In this document: positions 1 through 7,454 of the stretch, piece by piece | Layout of the letters: each line of letters begins with the position of its first letter | Position numbering within the stretch: the first letter of the stretch is position 1 | Source of the DNA: Flavobacterium sp. LC2016-12 | GTDB taxonomy: Bacteria > Bacteroidota > Bacteroidia > Flavobacteriales > Flavobacteriaceae | DNA: 64,000 nucleotides | Direction: 5' to 3' | NCBI RefSeq assembly: GCF_015351595.1 | Contig: NZ_JADKPT010000001.1 | Coordinates: forward strand, 744,001-808,000 | Made by a program: the position numbers and the translations under genes | Notes under the pieces: generated by a model | The model's database searches: none | What the model saw: only the letters and a program-made list of their open reading frames with translations | Told to the model about the DNA's origin: nothing

Positions 1-30
1 CTGCTGAATGTTAAAGGTTTCAAATTATAA
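1..30 (+). CDS. possible C-terminal end of a gene entering from the left
   Basis: Frame 1 reads LLNVKGFKL and then a TAA stop, which would suit the last codons of a plus-strand gene beginning before the window. Nothing identifies the protein. The fragment is too short to exclude chance. Confidence 0.3.
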   Translation: MLNVKGFKL

Positions 31-159
31 GATGCAACCAAATTTTGATCAAAAGAATGTGTATAGGTACTGTTATTGTAACATTTGTTTATATTTTTTT
101 TCGATAAATTCTAAGACAAAAGCAGTTTTTAAAATGTATTAATTTAATATTCAAAAGCT

Positions 160-852
160 ATGATAACAAATAAGCAAATGAAAATTGGGGCAGCTATAAT
201 GGCTGTGATTTATATAGTAGTTCAAACCTTTCAATGGTGGGTTTTTGTAAAAGTACCCGAAACCGGAAATGTAATTACTGATTTTCTTAATGGCGGAAAT
301 AAACTCAATATTTACAGGTCCTGGCTGATGCTTTTGAGTATGTTTGGACTACTGTATTTGTTTTTTACTATTTGTTTTGATGATTTTAGGCAGGATAAAG
401 GCTGGCGGATTCTTGCTTTTTTAGGTTTTTTTATCTTTTGTTTATTAGAACTTTTTATCCGTTCGATTGAATTGTTTTTTGTACAGGGTTATTTAGTTGA
501 TACTTATGCAACCTCAATTGCAACAGATCGGGCAGCAATAATTAAAACCGTTACATCGATACAGCAAGTTTGGTGGGCGTTGTATTTTCCGTTGGGACTC
601 TCTCAATTGTTAGGAAGTATTATTTTGGCGGGTTTGTATTTGAAATCAACGGGAATTGATCGTCTGATAAAAGTCGTTTTCATTATCAACAGTTGCCGAT
701 TATTTTTACGAATGCTCGATTCTTATCTCGATATTAATATTCTGGGTATAAGTACTTTATTGAACAATGAGTTATACTTGCCATTGGTGATCATTATGTT
801 TGGATTGAAGGCAGTTTGGCTGGTCAAATCGCCTCTTAAAGAACCGTCCTGA
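160..852 (+). CDS. hypothetical polytopic membrane protein
   Basis: This 230-residue protein has about six hydrophobic helices, near residues 9-28, 52-72, 83-105, 137-160, 168-186 and 205-222. It has no signal-peptidase site and no motif that I recognise. Short charged loops such as DDFRQDKGWR look cytoplasmic. It probably sits in the inner membrane. It ends at a bidirectional terminator shared with the convergent gene at 920-1303, so it seems to be a single-gene transcript. The function is unknown. Confidence 0.75.
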   Translation: MITNKQMKIGAAIMAVIYIVVQTFQWWVFVKVPETGNVITDFLNGGNKLNIYRSWLMLLSMFGLLYLFFTICFDDFRQDKGWRILAFLGFFIFCLLELFIRSIELFFVQGYLVDTYATSIATDRAAIIKTVTSIQQVWWALYFPLGLSQLLGSIILAGLYLKSTGIDRLIKVVFIINSCRLFLRMLDSYLDINILGISTLLNNELYLPLVIIMFGLKAVWLVKSPLKEPS

Positions 853-887
853 TTTTTGTTAGTATTGCTTTAGATTTATATGAAAAG

Positions 888-918
888 AAAATACGCCATA
901 ATGACTCTGGCGTATTTT
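888..918. terminator. bidirectional hairpin terminator
   Basis: Eleven-base arms (888-898 and 908-918, AAAATACGCCA and its complement) enclose a 9-base loop. Each side is flanked by A or T runs. It lies between the convergent genes ending at 852 and 920 and can serve both. Confidence 0.8.
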
Positions 919-919
919 T

Positions 920-1303
920 TTAATGTATTTTGACGTTCTTTTTCCAATAAAAATAAACCGTAAAAACAGTTATCAAAACTAAAATCCATAAAACCGGACT
1001 GCTGAAAAAGCTTTGATAACTTCTGCCATTTGGAATTTCTACAAAAGGCACTGTTATAAAAATATCCAATAACAAGGCTGTTCCTGCTATTATAATTCCA
1101 ACTATCATTCCGTTAGTTTGATATCCTTTTTTATAATAAAACTGAGCCGCCAGAAAAACATAAAATGAAATAACAATCATAACTATAAAAGCTTGCGCGA
1201 AGAATGAATCTTTAATTACTGGAATACTTCCCAAAATATAAAAAGATAAACTCACACAAGTCCAGACGAATAAACCAGACAACATTCCTCTCAAAAAATG
1301 CAT
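920..1303 (-). CDS. DUF5367-like small membrane protein
   Basis: This 127-residue protein has four predicted transmembrane helices, near residues 6-27, 36-54, 65-86 and 103-120. It has a basic cytoplasmic C-terminus (WKKNVKIH). Size and helix pattern resemble the DUF5367 family, but that assignment comes from memory of the family and is tentative. It starts only 6 bases after the NmrA-like gene stops, so it is probably the last gene of an AraC-NmrA-membrane protein operon on the minus strand. Confidence 0.7.
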   Translation of the reverse strand: MHFLRGMLSGLFVWTCVSLSFYILGSIPVIKDSFFAQAFIVMIVISFYVFLAAQFYYKKGYQTNGMIVGIIIAGTALLLDIFITVPFVEIPNGRSYQSFFSSPVLWILVLITVFTVYFYWKKNVKIH

Positions 1304-1309
1304 TTTGAT

Positions 1310-2152
1310 TTAATTATGAGGTACAGTCTGATTCCAAATGCCGGTTTTAGCTGTTTCTAAAGCATAAGCAGAGAAATCTTTGGCTTTTCTGCCTAAAACC
1401 TTTTCTATATCTGAAGTAATGGATGAATTTCGGCCATCCAAAACCTGTTCAAATAAATAGTTAACCAGCCAAATATGATCTTCCGGAACCTGGTATTCTC
1501 TCAGCATCTGAATATATTCTTCTAAAGTTAGAGATTGAAAAGCGATTTCTCTATCCGTAGCTTTCGCAATTTCTGCAATAACTTCCTTGAAAGTTAATAA
1601 TCTTGGCCCTGTAAGTTCGTAGGTTTGTCCGTTGTGCTTGTCATCTAAAATCGAAGCTACAATTACATCGGCAATATCATCAGCATCTGTAAAAGGTTCT
1701 AGTGCTTCGGCTCTTGGTAATGCAACGTAACCTGCTAATATTGGCTCCAGAAAGAAGCTTTCGCTAAAGTTTTGGTTGAACCAGCTTGCTCGTACGATTG
1801 TCCATTTTTTGGCATTGGTTTTCACTATTTCTTCACAAATTTGCGCTTCTTTTTCGCCTCTTCCGGAAAGTAAAACCATTTTCTGAACGCCCATTTGCGT
1901 AGCTAAGCCACTAAAAAGCTGAATAGCAGTTGTTGCTGAAGGAATAGCCAAATCAGGCTGGTAACTAATATAAACGGCATCTATGTCCTGAAGCGCCGCT
2001 TGCCAGGTTTCCGGTTTTTCCCAGTCAAACGGAATGGCGGCAGATCGTGAACCTGCGCGAACTTCAACATCAGTATTATTTTCTAATCTTTCCAATACTC
2101 TGCGTCCTGTTTTTCCATTGGCTCCCAGAACTAAAATTTTTGTAGTTTTCAT
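1310..2152 (-). CDS. NmrA-family NAD(P)-binding protein
   Basis: Starting at 2152 the protein is 280 residues and begins MKTTKILVLGANGKTG, a classic Rossmann GxxGxxG dinucleotide loop directly at the N-terminus. Later segments (FTDADDIADVIVASI and the LTGP.LLTFKE region) match NmrA/azoreductase-type atypical short-chain dehydrogenases, which bind NAD(P)H and act as reductases or redox sensors. The frame stays open to 2293, but that extension overlaps the end of the AraC gene and has no Rossmann-like content, so the internal start is preferred. The gene is expected to be controlled by the AraC regulator immediately upstream on the same strand. The substrate is unknown. Confidence 0.85.
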   Translation of the reverse strand: MKTTKILVLGANGKTGRRVLERLENNTDVEVRAGSRSAAIPFDWEKPETWQAALQDIDAVYISYQPDLAIPSATTAIQLFSGLATQMGVQKMVLLSGRGEKEAQICEEIVKTNAKKWTIVRASWFNQNFSESFFLEPILAGYVALPRAEALEPFTDADDIADVIVASILDDKHNGQTYELTGPRLLTFKEVIAEIAKATDREIAFQSLTLEEYIQMLREYQVPEDHIWLVNYLFEQVLDGRNSSITSDIEKVLGRKAKDFSAYALETAKTGIWNQTVPHN

Positions 2153-2222
2153 ATCAATTCGTTTTGTGATTAACTGATACAAAATTGGGTTGATTAGAAC
2201 GAAATCATTTGTCGGAAAAGAA

Positions 2223-3101
2223 TTAAGATTTGTTTGAAAAGAATTGTTGTTTGACATCATTCGGTCGTGTCCCAAATTTAGTATAAAATGCATTCGAAAA
2301 AGAACTCAAACTTTCATAACCCACTTCCCAAGCCGATTCCTGTACGGTTTTTTCACTATCACGAAGCAATTCATAGGCTTTATGCAGTCTTTCTTCCTGA
2401 ATGTATTTGAAAACCGGAATTCCGAAAAGCTCTTTAAAATTCTTTTTCAGTTTATTGCTGTTGAGGCCGACCATTTTGGATAATTCGGTAATCGATGGTG
2501 GTTTGGAATAGTTTGTTGTTACAATTTCTTTCGCATGAAACAATTTGTTTTTGTCGTATTCAGATAAATCCGCTTTTTTGTCTGTGGTTAGCAAAGCAAA
2601 AAAATGGGCTAAAAGTTCGTTGACCTGACTTTTTAAAAATAGCAGTCGGGTAGTCCCGGTGTACGACGTATTGAAGATTTTCTGAACAGCCACTTGCATG
2701 TCCAGCGTCATATAAAATGCAGGTCCTTTTACAAAATGCTCTTTTGGATGCATCAAATCTGAAAGATGATTTTCGAAGATTTCTTTTTCAGCCTTAGGCA
2801 ATGAGTTAATATATTTAAGTTTGGCAAAAATACTTATCGATTGTAATGGTTTATCCGGTTCGATTTTATGGGCGAATTCTACTTTCTGATTTCCAAAGAA
2901 ACAAATCGCTAAACCGGTAGTATTCGTGAGGTATTTGGTTTGATTGTTATGTTTGATTTCCAATTCGACATTGCCGGAACCATAAAAAGCAAAACCAATG
3001 GAATCGCCGTCAATTTCGCATTTCTCTACTACCGTTTTTGTCGCGTAAGACTGCTCAATCAAAACAATAAAATCATTTACTTCTAAAATATCTGTTGTCA
3101 T
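2223..3101 (-). CDS. AraC-family transcriptional regulator
   Basis: This is a 292-residue regulator. The N-terminal 170 residues form an effector-binding part without a recognised fold. The last 100 residues hold the double helix-turn-helix of AraC proteins: first helix pair around PSITELSKMVGLNSNKLKK, then the signature around ESAWEVGYESLSSFSNAFYTKFGTRP. It probably binds DNA as a monomer or dimer and activates the NmrA-like and membrane-protein genes just downstream, from which it is separated by 70 bases. The inducer cannot be read from the sequence. Confidence 0.9.
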   Translation of the reverse strand: MTTDILEVNDFIVLIEQSYATKTVVEKCEIDGDSIGFAFYGSGNVELEIKHNNQTKYLTNTTGLAICFFGNQKVEFAHKIEPDKPLQSISIFAKLKYINSLPKAEKEIFENHLSDLMHPKEHFVKGPAFYMTLDMQVAVQKIFNTSYTGTTRLLFLKSQVNELLAHFFALLTTDKKADLSEYDKNKLFHAKEIVTTNYSKPPSITELSKMVGLNSNKLKKNFKELFGIPVFKYIQEERLHKAYELLRDSEKTVQESAWEVGYESLSSFSNAFYTKFGTRPNDVKQQFFSNKS

Positions 3102-3538
3102 ACGAAATCAGGATGTTTTGATAAAAGTATGAAAAGTTGCTGTTTTTTAAATAGTAAAAGAATTAAAAATTTAGAATTAAAAATCTGCTAAATCTGTGGG
3201 AGACAAAAATTAAACACATAGAAACATAGTTTTTGTGTCTAAAAAGAAGGTAATGGAAAGAAACTAGTTTCTCACACATAGCTTTGCGTTTTTAAGGAAT
3301 TAAAAATTAAAAATTAAAAATCTGCCGAATCTGCCGAATCTGCGTGAGAAAAAAATTAAACACATAGAAACATAGTTTTTGTGTCTAAAAAGAAGGCAAT
3401 GAAAAGAAACTAGTTTCTCGCACATAGCTATGTGTTTTTAGGTAAATGAAATGCCTTTTTAAGCGGTTTCAAAAGCTATGTTTCTATGTGTTTAAACTTA
3501 AGCGCATTTCTTTCACACAAAGCATATTTAAAAAGAAC
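3102..3538. repeat. 437-bp spacer with a 146-bp direct duplication and palindromes
   Basis: No gene is visible here. A segment starting TAAACACATAGAAACATAG occurs at 3211 and again at 3357, exactly 146 bases apart. Each copy contains the perfect 14-bp palindrome AGAAACTAGTTTCT (3259-3272 and 3405-3418). A third, inverted copy of the leading 20 bases lies at 3475-3494 with one mismatch. Short tandem motifs (AATTAAAA, CTGCCGAAT) precede each copy. The spacer separates the AraC gene start from the ApbE gene stop. Confidence 0.85.
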
Positions 3539-4555
3539 CTAGTTTTTTAAATGAAACTTCGTCTTATTAAACTTCTTCGATTTAATAATTTTCCCTTTAT
3601 CTGTAATCATAATCCAGCGGTATTCCGGATATTTATTGATGAGTTTGATTCCGGCTTCTTTTCCTAAAACCATAATCGAAGTACTAAATCCGTTGGCTGT
3701 TTCGGCATTGGGACCAAAAACAGAAACGCTGCAAAGTCCGGTTGAAGGGTATCCGGTCGCAGGATTGATGATATGAGAATATCGTTTTCCATCTAAAACT
3801 ACAAATTTTTCATAGCTACCTGAAGTCGTTACCGCGCCATCGTGCAACGGAACAACGGCAAAAAGATTATCAGTATCAAAAGGATTTGTCATTCCGATGT
3901 TCCAGTCTTTGCCATTGGGTTGTTTTCCCCAAACGGTCATATCTCCGGTTGCATTTACGATTCCGGCTTTGATGCCTTTGGAAAGCATTAGATCTTTGCA
4001 TTTGTTAGTAGCGTATCCTTCACCCAAAGCGCCAAATCCAATTTTCATTCCCTTTAATTTCAGGAAAATAGTCGATTGCGTGCTGTCTAAAATGATGTTT
4101 TTGTAACCGACTTTCTCTACTGATTTTTTTATGGCTTCCGCCGAAGGCATTTCGGTCATTGAGCCATCAAATTTCCAGATGCGGTCCATGGCAGCAAAAC
4201 TGATATCGAAAGCACCATTTGTAATTTCAGAAAAATGCAACGCTCTTTGTGTTAGCTCAAAAACTTCTTTGTCGACTTTTACAGGACGAATTCCTGCATT
4301 CTGATTGACTTCTGAAACTTGAGAGGTAGGTTTCCAGTCCGAAATCAGGTTTTCAATTCTGGTGATTTCAGCAATAATTTCATCAATTGATTTTTCTGCT
4401 GTCAAAGAATCGTTTGCTACAATTGAAATATCAAATCGGCCTCCCATAAGCATTGTTGTTCTTTTTCGTAACGTTTGAGCTTCAGTATTGAAACTGCAAA
4501 CCAATACCAAAAGGAAAAGGAATGGATTGAAAAGGGATTTGTAATTCGTTTTCAT
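3539..4555 (-). CDS. apbE: ApbE-type FAD:protein FMN transferase
   Basis: This 338-residue exported enzyme (signal peptide about residues 1-26, ending TEAQ) should transfer FMN from FAD to a Thr or Ser of target proteins in the periplasm. Family motifs are present: GGRFDISI near the start, ENLISDWKPTSQVSEVN, the KIGFGALGEGYA segment, NATGDM, SGSYEKF and HIINPATGYP. The C-terminal metal site, usually ADxxAT, reads ANGFST, so a liganding Asp appears as Asn. It is the last gene of the operon and starts 13 bases after the PepSY reductase. The likely substrate is the DUF2271 protein encoded two genes upstream. Confidence 0.93.
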   Translation of the reverse strand: MKTNYKSLFNPFLFLLVLVCSFNTEAQTLRKRTTMLMGGRFDISIVANDSLTAEKSIDEIIAEITRIENLISDWKPTSQVSEVNQNAGIRPVKVDKEVFELTQRALHFSEITNGAFDISFAAMDRIWKFDGSMTEMPSAEAIKKSVEKVGYKNIILDSTQSTIFLKLKGMKIGFGALGEGYATNKCKDLMLSKGIKAGIVNATGDMTVWGKQPNGKDWNIGMTNPFDTDNLFAVVPLHDGAVTTSGSYEKFVVLDGKRYSHIINPATGYPSTGLCSVSVFGPNAETANGFSTSIMVLGKEAGIKLINKYPEYRWIMITDKGKIIKSKKFNKTKFHLKN

Positions 4556-4568
4556 AAAGCTTTTTGGT

Positions 4569-6755
4569 TTAATAACAATCCGTCAATATTTGATCCTTGT
4601 TTTTATAATCGCTTAAATGTTTATTTTTCTCAGATAATAAAGCATCAAGTGTTGATTCAACATCTTTTTGCATAGCCAATGAACCACAAATCATGATTAC
4701 GCCATTATTTTCTAATAAATCCAGAAAAAATTCGGCATCACGTTTGATCAAATCCATCACATAATAATGATTTTCTTCACGGGACAAAGCTAAATGAAAA
4801 CTTTGTAAATGTTGCTTTTGCATCATTTGGGATGCGAAGGTTTTATAACCTGTAACCGTTTCCGTTTCCATTCGGAAGCCGGCGTATAAATGCGTTTCGG
4901 TTTTTTTCTTGTTTTGTTCGATTATTCCAAGGAAAGGCGCAATTCCGGTTCCGTTGGAGATAAACGCCACTTTTGAAGCTTTTTTAGGCAAATGAAAAGC
5001 ATGATTATTGATGATTCGTGCTTTGATGACATTGCCGGGTTTTAACTCATTCAAAAAGCCGGAACCTAATCCGTTTGGATGTAGTTTTACAACCAATTGA
5101 ATGTTACCGGAATGGTTTCCGATAGAGTAGAGGCGCTCTCTGGTATCATTGGCAGGATAAATGGCCAGTAAGTCACCAGAGGTAAATTTAGCTCTCATAT
5201 TAGCTCTAAGCGTAAGAATAAAAGTATGTTCTGTTTCAGAAACAGCCGTTTTATCCAGAACCATTAATTTCTGCAAACCTTTCGGGGCGTGATTGTATAA
5301 AGAAGGCGTTGTAGACAACAGAATTCCGGTTTTGGCACTCCACAATTTAATCCATTCTACAAATTCCACCGCCGATTTGTCGTTGACAGTCTGTAAATCC
5401 AGAAAACGTTCTGCCCAGTTTTGTTCTTCTAAAAGTTCATCAATTTCGCGGGCAAAACCGCAAAAATCAGGATAAGCTGTTGAACCAAATCCAACCACAG
5501 AAAAATTGATTTTTTGCTGTTGCTTGTGTTTTTGTAAAAGGGAAATAAACTTTCTGCCGTTAGAAGGAGCATCGCCCAATCCGTGTGTGGAAGAAAAAAT
5601 AATAATATGTTCTGCTTTTGGGAAAGTCGTATAACTATTCAATTCGGTTAAAAAAGCCTTTTCACCAGCAGCATTCAATTGTTTCTGAATCGCATTGGCG
5701 AATCGCAAAGAGCTTCCGTTTTCAGACCCAGCCAATAAAATGTATTTGCTTTCGCTGGCTTTGAATTTATTTTTAATTCGGCTTGACCTTCTTTTTAAAG
5801 TCATCGCAAAACCGGAATAAATAAAAAAGAGAATATTTAATGAAGCAATAGCCAGAACCAGAGCCCAGATCGCGTTAATTCTTCCGGTATGAAGGTCTAA
5901 ACTCAAAGCAGCAAATTGAGCCGTCATTGGCGATTTTTTTTCGCTAATTACTTCACCCGTAACCTGATTCACTTCAATTTCACGGTCTTTTAATTCAATA
6001 ATGTAATATTCTTCAGGATCGTCTGTAAAAGGAAATTCGATTTTCTTTACATCCGTTAAAAGTATAGTCTTGAAAACATTGACTTTCGCCCCTTTTTTGG
6101 TAGGAATAATTTTTTCTGTTTTTTCTTTTTGCTCTTTTTTATCCATGAAAAAGTTAAACCTTTCCAGCGACAAATACGTTCCTGTAAGTGCTATAATTAA
6201 AATTGGAATTAAAGCCAATCTTCCTAAAACAACATGGTAATATTGAGCAAAATATTCTTTGATTACTTTCGAAAAGAAATTACGAATTCCTTTTTGTCTT
6301 TTCAAAACCAAAGCAAACCCGGAAATAGCAATCAGGAATAATAAAAAGGAAATAACACCGACAAAAAAACGACCTGCTTCATGTAAAAATAAAGAGCGGT
6401 GAAAGCTCGTGATCCATTGAATAAACTCAGTTTTCTTAACCGGAGTTCCTAATTTTTTTCCTGTTTTGACATCAACATAAGCGTTGATATCATTCCCATC
6501 CTGATCGATAGCCTGCAACGTTACAAACTGATTGCAATCAACGGTTAGCTCCGTCATTTCAGAATAGGATTTTTTTAATACAGGAAGCGTTTCTCCCAGC
6601 GTTATTTGATCAAAATTTTCGACTTTATACGGAAGTGTTTTTTCCTGTACAGCATCAACAGCCAGGATAATACCCGTTACCGATGCCAAAATCAAAAATA
6701 AAGAAGAAACCAAAGCCAAAGCCAGGTGAGAGGAACGCCAAAAAGAAAGAGTCAT
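4569..6755 (-). CDS. PepSY membrane protein fused to an NADPH flavodoxin-type reductase
   Basis: This 728-residue fusion begins with a PepSY-associated membrane part of about four helices (residues 10-34, 128-150, 178-198, 298-322). Histidines beside the helices (SFHRSLFLHEAGR, YYHVVLGRL, DLHTGR) could bind heme as in PepSY siderophore reductases. A flavodoxin domain follows (SENGSSLRFA and SSTHGLGDAPSNGRKF, FMN binding), then a ferredoxin-reductase module with RLYSIG (FAD), SNGTGIAPF and MICGSLAMQ (NADPH). It should carry electrons from cytosolic NADPH across the inner membrane. It lies between its probable periplasmic acceptor gene (DUF2271) and apbE. Confidence 0.9.
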   Translation of the reverse strand: MTLSFWRSSHLALALVSSLFLILASVTGIILAVDAVQEKTLPYKVENFDQITLGETLPVLKKSYSEMTELTVDCNQFVTLQAIDQDGNDINAYVDVKTGKKLGTPVKKTEFIQWITSFHRSLFLHEAGRFFVGVISFLLFLIAISGFALVLKRQKGIRNFFSKVIKEYFAQYYHVVLGRLALIPILIIALTGTYLSLERFNFFMDKKEQKEKTEKIIPTKKGAKVNVFKTILLTDVKKIEFPFTDDPEEYYIIELKDREIEVNQVTGEVISEKKSPMTAQFAALSLDLHTGRINAIWALVLAIASLNILFFIYSGFAMTLKRRSSRIKNKFKASESKYILLAGSENGSSLRFANAIQKQLNAAGEKAFLTELNSYTTFPKAEHIIIFSSTHGLGDAPSNGRKFISLLQKHKQQQKINFSVVGFGSTAYPDFCGFAREIDELLEEQNWAERFLDLQTVNDKSAVEFVEWIKLWSAKTGILLSTTPSLYNHAPKGLQKLMVLDKTAVSETEHTFILTLRANMRAKFTSGDLLAIYPANDTRERLYSIGNHSGNIQLVVKLHPNGLGSGFLNELKPGNVIKARIINNHAFHLPKKASKVAFISNGTGIAPFLGIIEQNKKKTETHLYAGFRMETETVTGYKTFASQMMQKQHLQSFHLALSREENHYYVMDLIKRDAEFFLDLLENNGVIMICGSLAMQKDVESTLDALLSEKNKHLSDYKNKDQILTDCY

Positions 6756-6780
6756 GAAGTATTATGCTAAAAAGTAAGTA

Positions 6781-6813
6781 AGCTTTGTCAAAGTTTAAAA
6801 CTTTGACAAAGCT
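6781..6813. repeat. 33-bp perfect palindrome inside the operon
   Basis: Sixteen-base perfect arms (AGCTTTGTCAAAGTTT and its complement) meet around one central A. It lies in the 71-base gap between the DUF2271 and PepSY-reductase genes. It could attenuate or protect the transcript, or be one copy of a dispersed intergenic palindrome. Confidence 0.85.
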
Positions 6814-6826
6814 ATGGTTTTATGTA

Positions 6827-7306
6827 TTAGATTTTGTTTAATCTTACGTATTTAATATAACCTTTACCTTCTGTTTTATCAGCAAGTCCGGCAGTTGTTA
6901 GCGGAATTTCGGCATCAGTCACATAATATTTTTGATCTTCAACAGCCGATTCAAAACGTAATTTATATCCTTTGTTTAGTTTAGCATCTTCAATTTCAAA
7001 AGTAGTAATACTACGATCGCCACCCGTAACTGATGCTCCGCTTATTGCACTAATATCTTCATGTTTCTGAGTTTGAAATTTATTCCATTCTTTCAATGAT
7101 TTGTACCATTTTTTGTCATCACCCATTACATAAAGTGTTTTTTCATAGTCTCCTTTTGGATTAATTAGTGAAACTACGATATAAGCACCTTCGCCCATAT
7201 AATTGTTCATTTGAAGCATACATTTGTATTTGCTTTGTGCAACAGATTGAAAAGAGACAAGGCATATTAACGTAGCTGTAAAAGCGACTTTAAGAATTGA
7301 TTTCAT
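6827..7306 (-). CDS. DUF2271 periplasmic protein, predicted covalent flavoprotein
   Basis: This 159-residue protein has a signal peptide (residues 1-23, ending SVAQ) and matches the DUF2271 family of periplasmic proteins (LQMNNYMGEGAYIVVSL, YVMGDDKKWYKSL). Residues 89-94 read SGASVT within SAISGASVTGG, which fits the ApbE flavinylation consensus [ST]-G-A-[ST]-x-[ST]; T94 would be the FMN attachment site. An ApbE gene and a transmembrane reductase lie in the same operon, so it is predicted to accept electrons in the periplasm through bound FMN. The final acceptor (for example ferric iron) is not shown by the sequence. Confidence 0.87.
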   Translation of the reverse strand: MKSILKVAFTATLICLVSFQSVAQSKYKCMLQMNNYMGEGAYIVVSLINPKGDYEKTLYVMGDDKKWYKSLKEWNKFQTQKHEDISAISGASVTGGDRSITTFEIEDAKLNKGYKLRFESAVEDQKYYVTDAEIPLTTAGLADKTEGKGYIKYVRLNKI

Positions 7307-7309
7307 ATA

Positions 7310-7450
7310 ATTGTTAATTGTGAATTGTTAATTGTTATTTGTGAGATGGGAAATGTGAGATGTGAGATGTGAGATGTAAAATGGTAAATGGGAAATTTGA
7401 TTATGGATTGACTTCCAACATCTCACAATTCACATTTTACATCTTGCTTT
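7310..7450. repeat. low-complexity spacer with inverted short-tandem arms
   Basis: One arm contains repeated GTGAGAT and GTTAATTGT motifs. The other (ACATCTCACAATTCACATTTTACATCT, given here only as a description of 7418-7445) is roughly its reverse complement. The RNA of this operon could fold here between the ankyrin and DUF2271 genes. Confidence 0.6.
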
Positions 7451-7454
7451 TAAG

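Noticed and set aside
2153..2293. N-terminal extension of the NmrA-like protein
   Set aside because: It overlaps the AraC gene end and has no family-like sequence; the Rossmann motif begins right after the ATG at 2152.
3169..3440. possible CRISPR or insertion sequence
   Set aside because: There are only two direct copies and no spacers of CRISPR size, and no transposase frame lies within or beside it.
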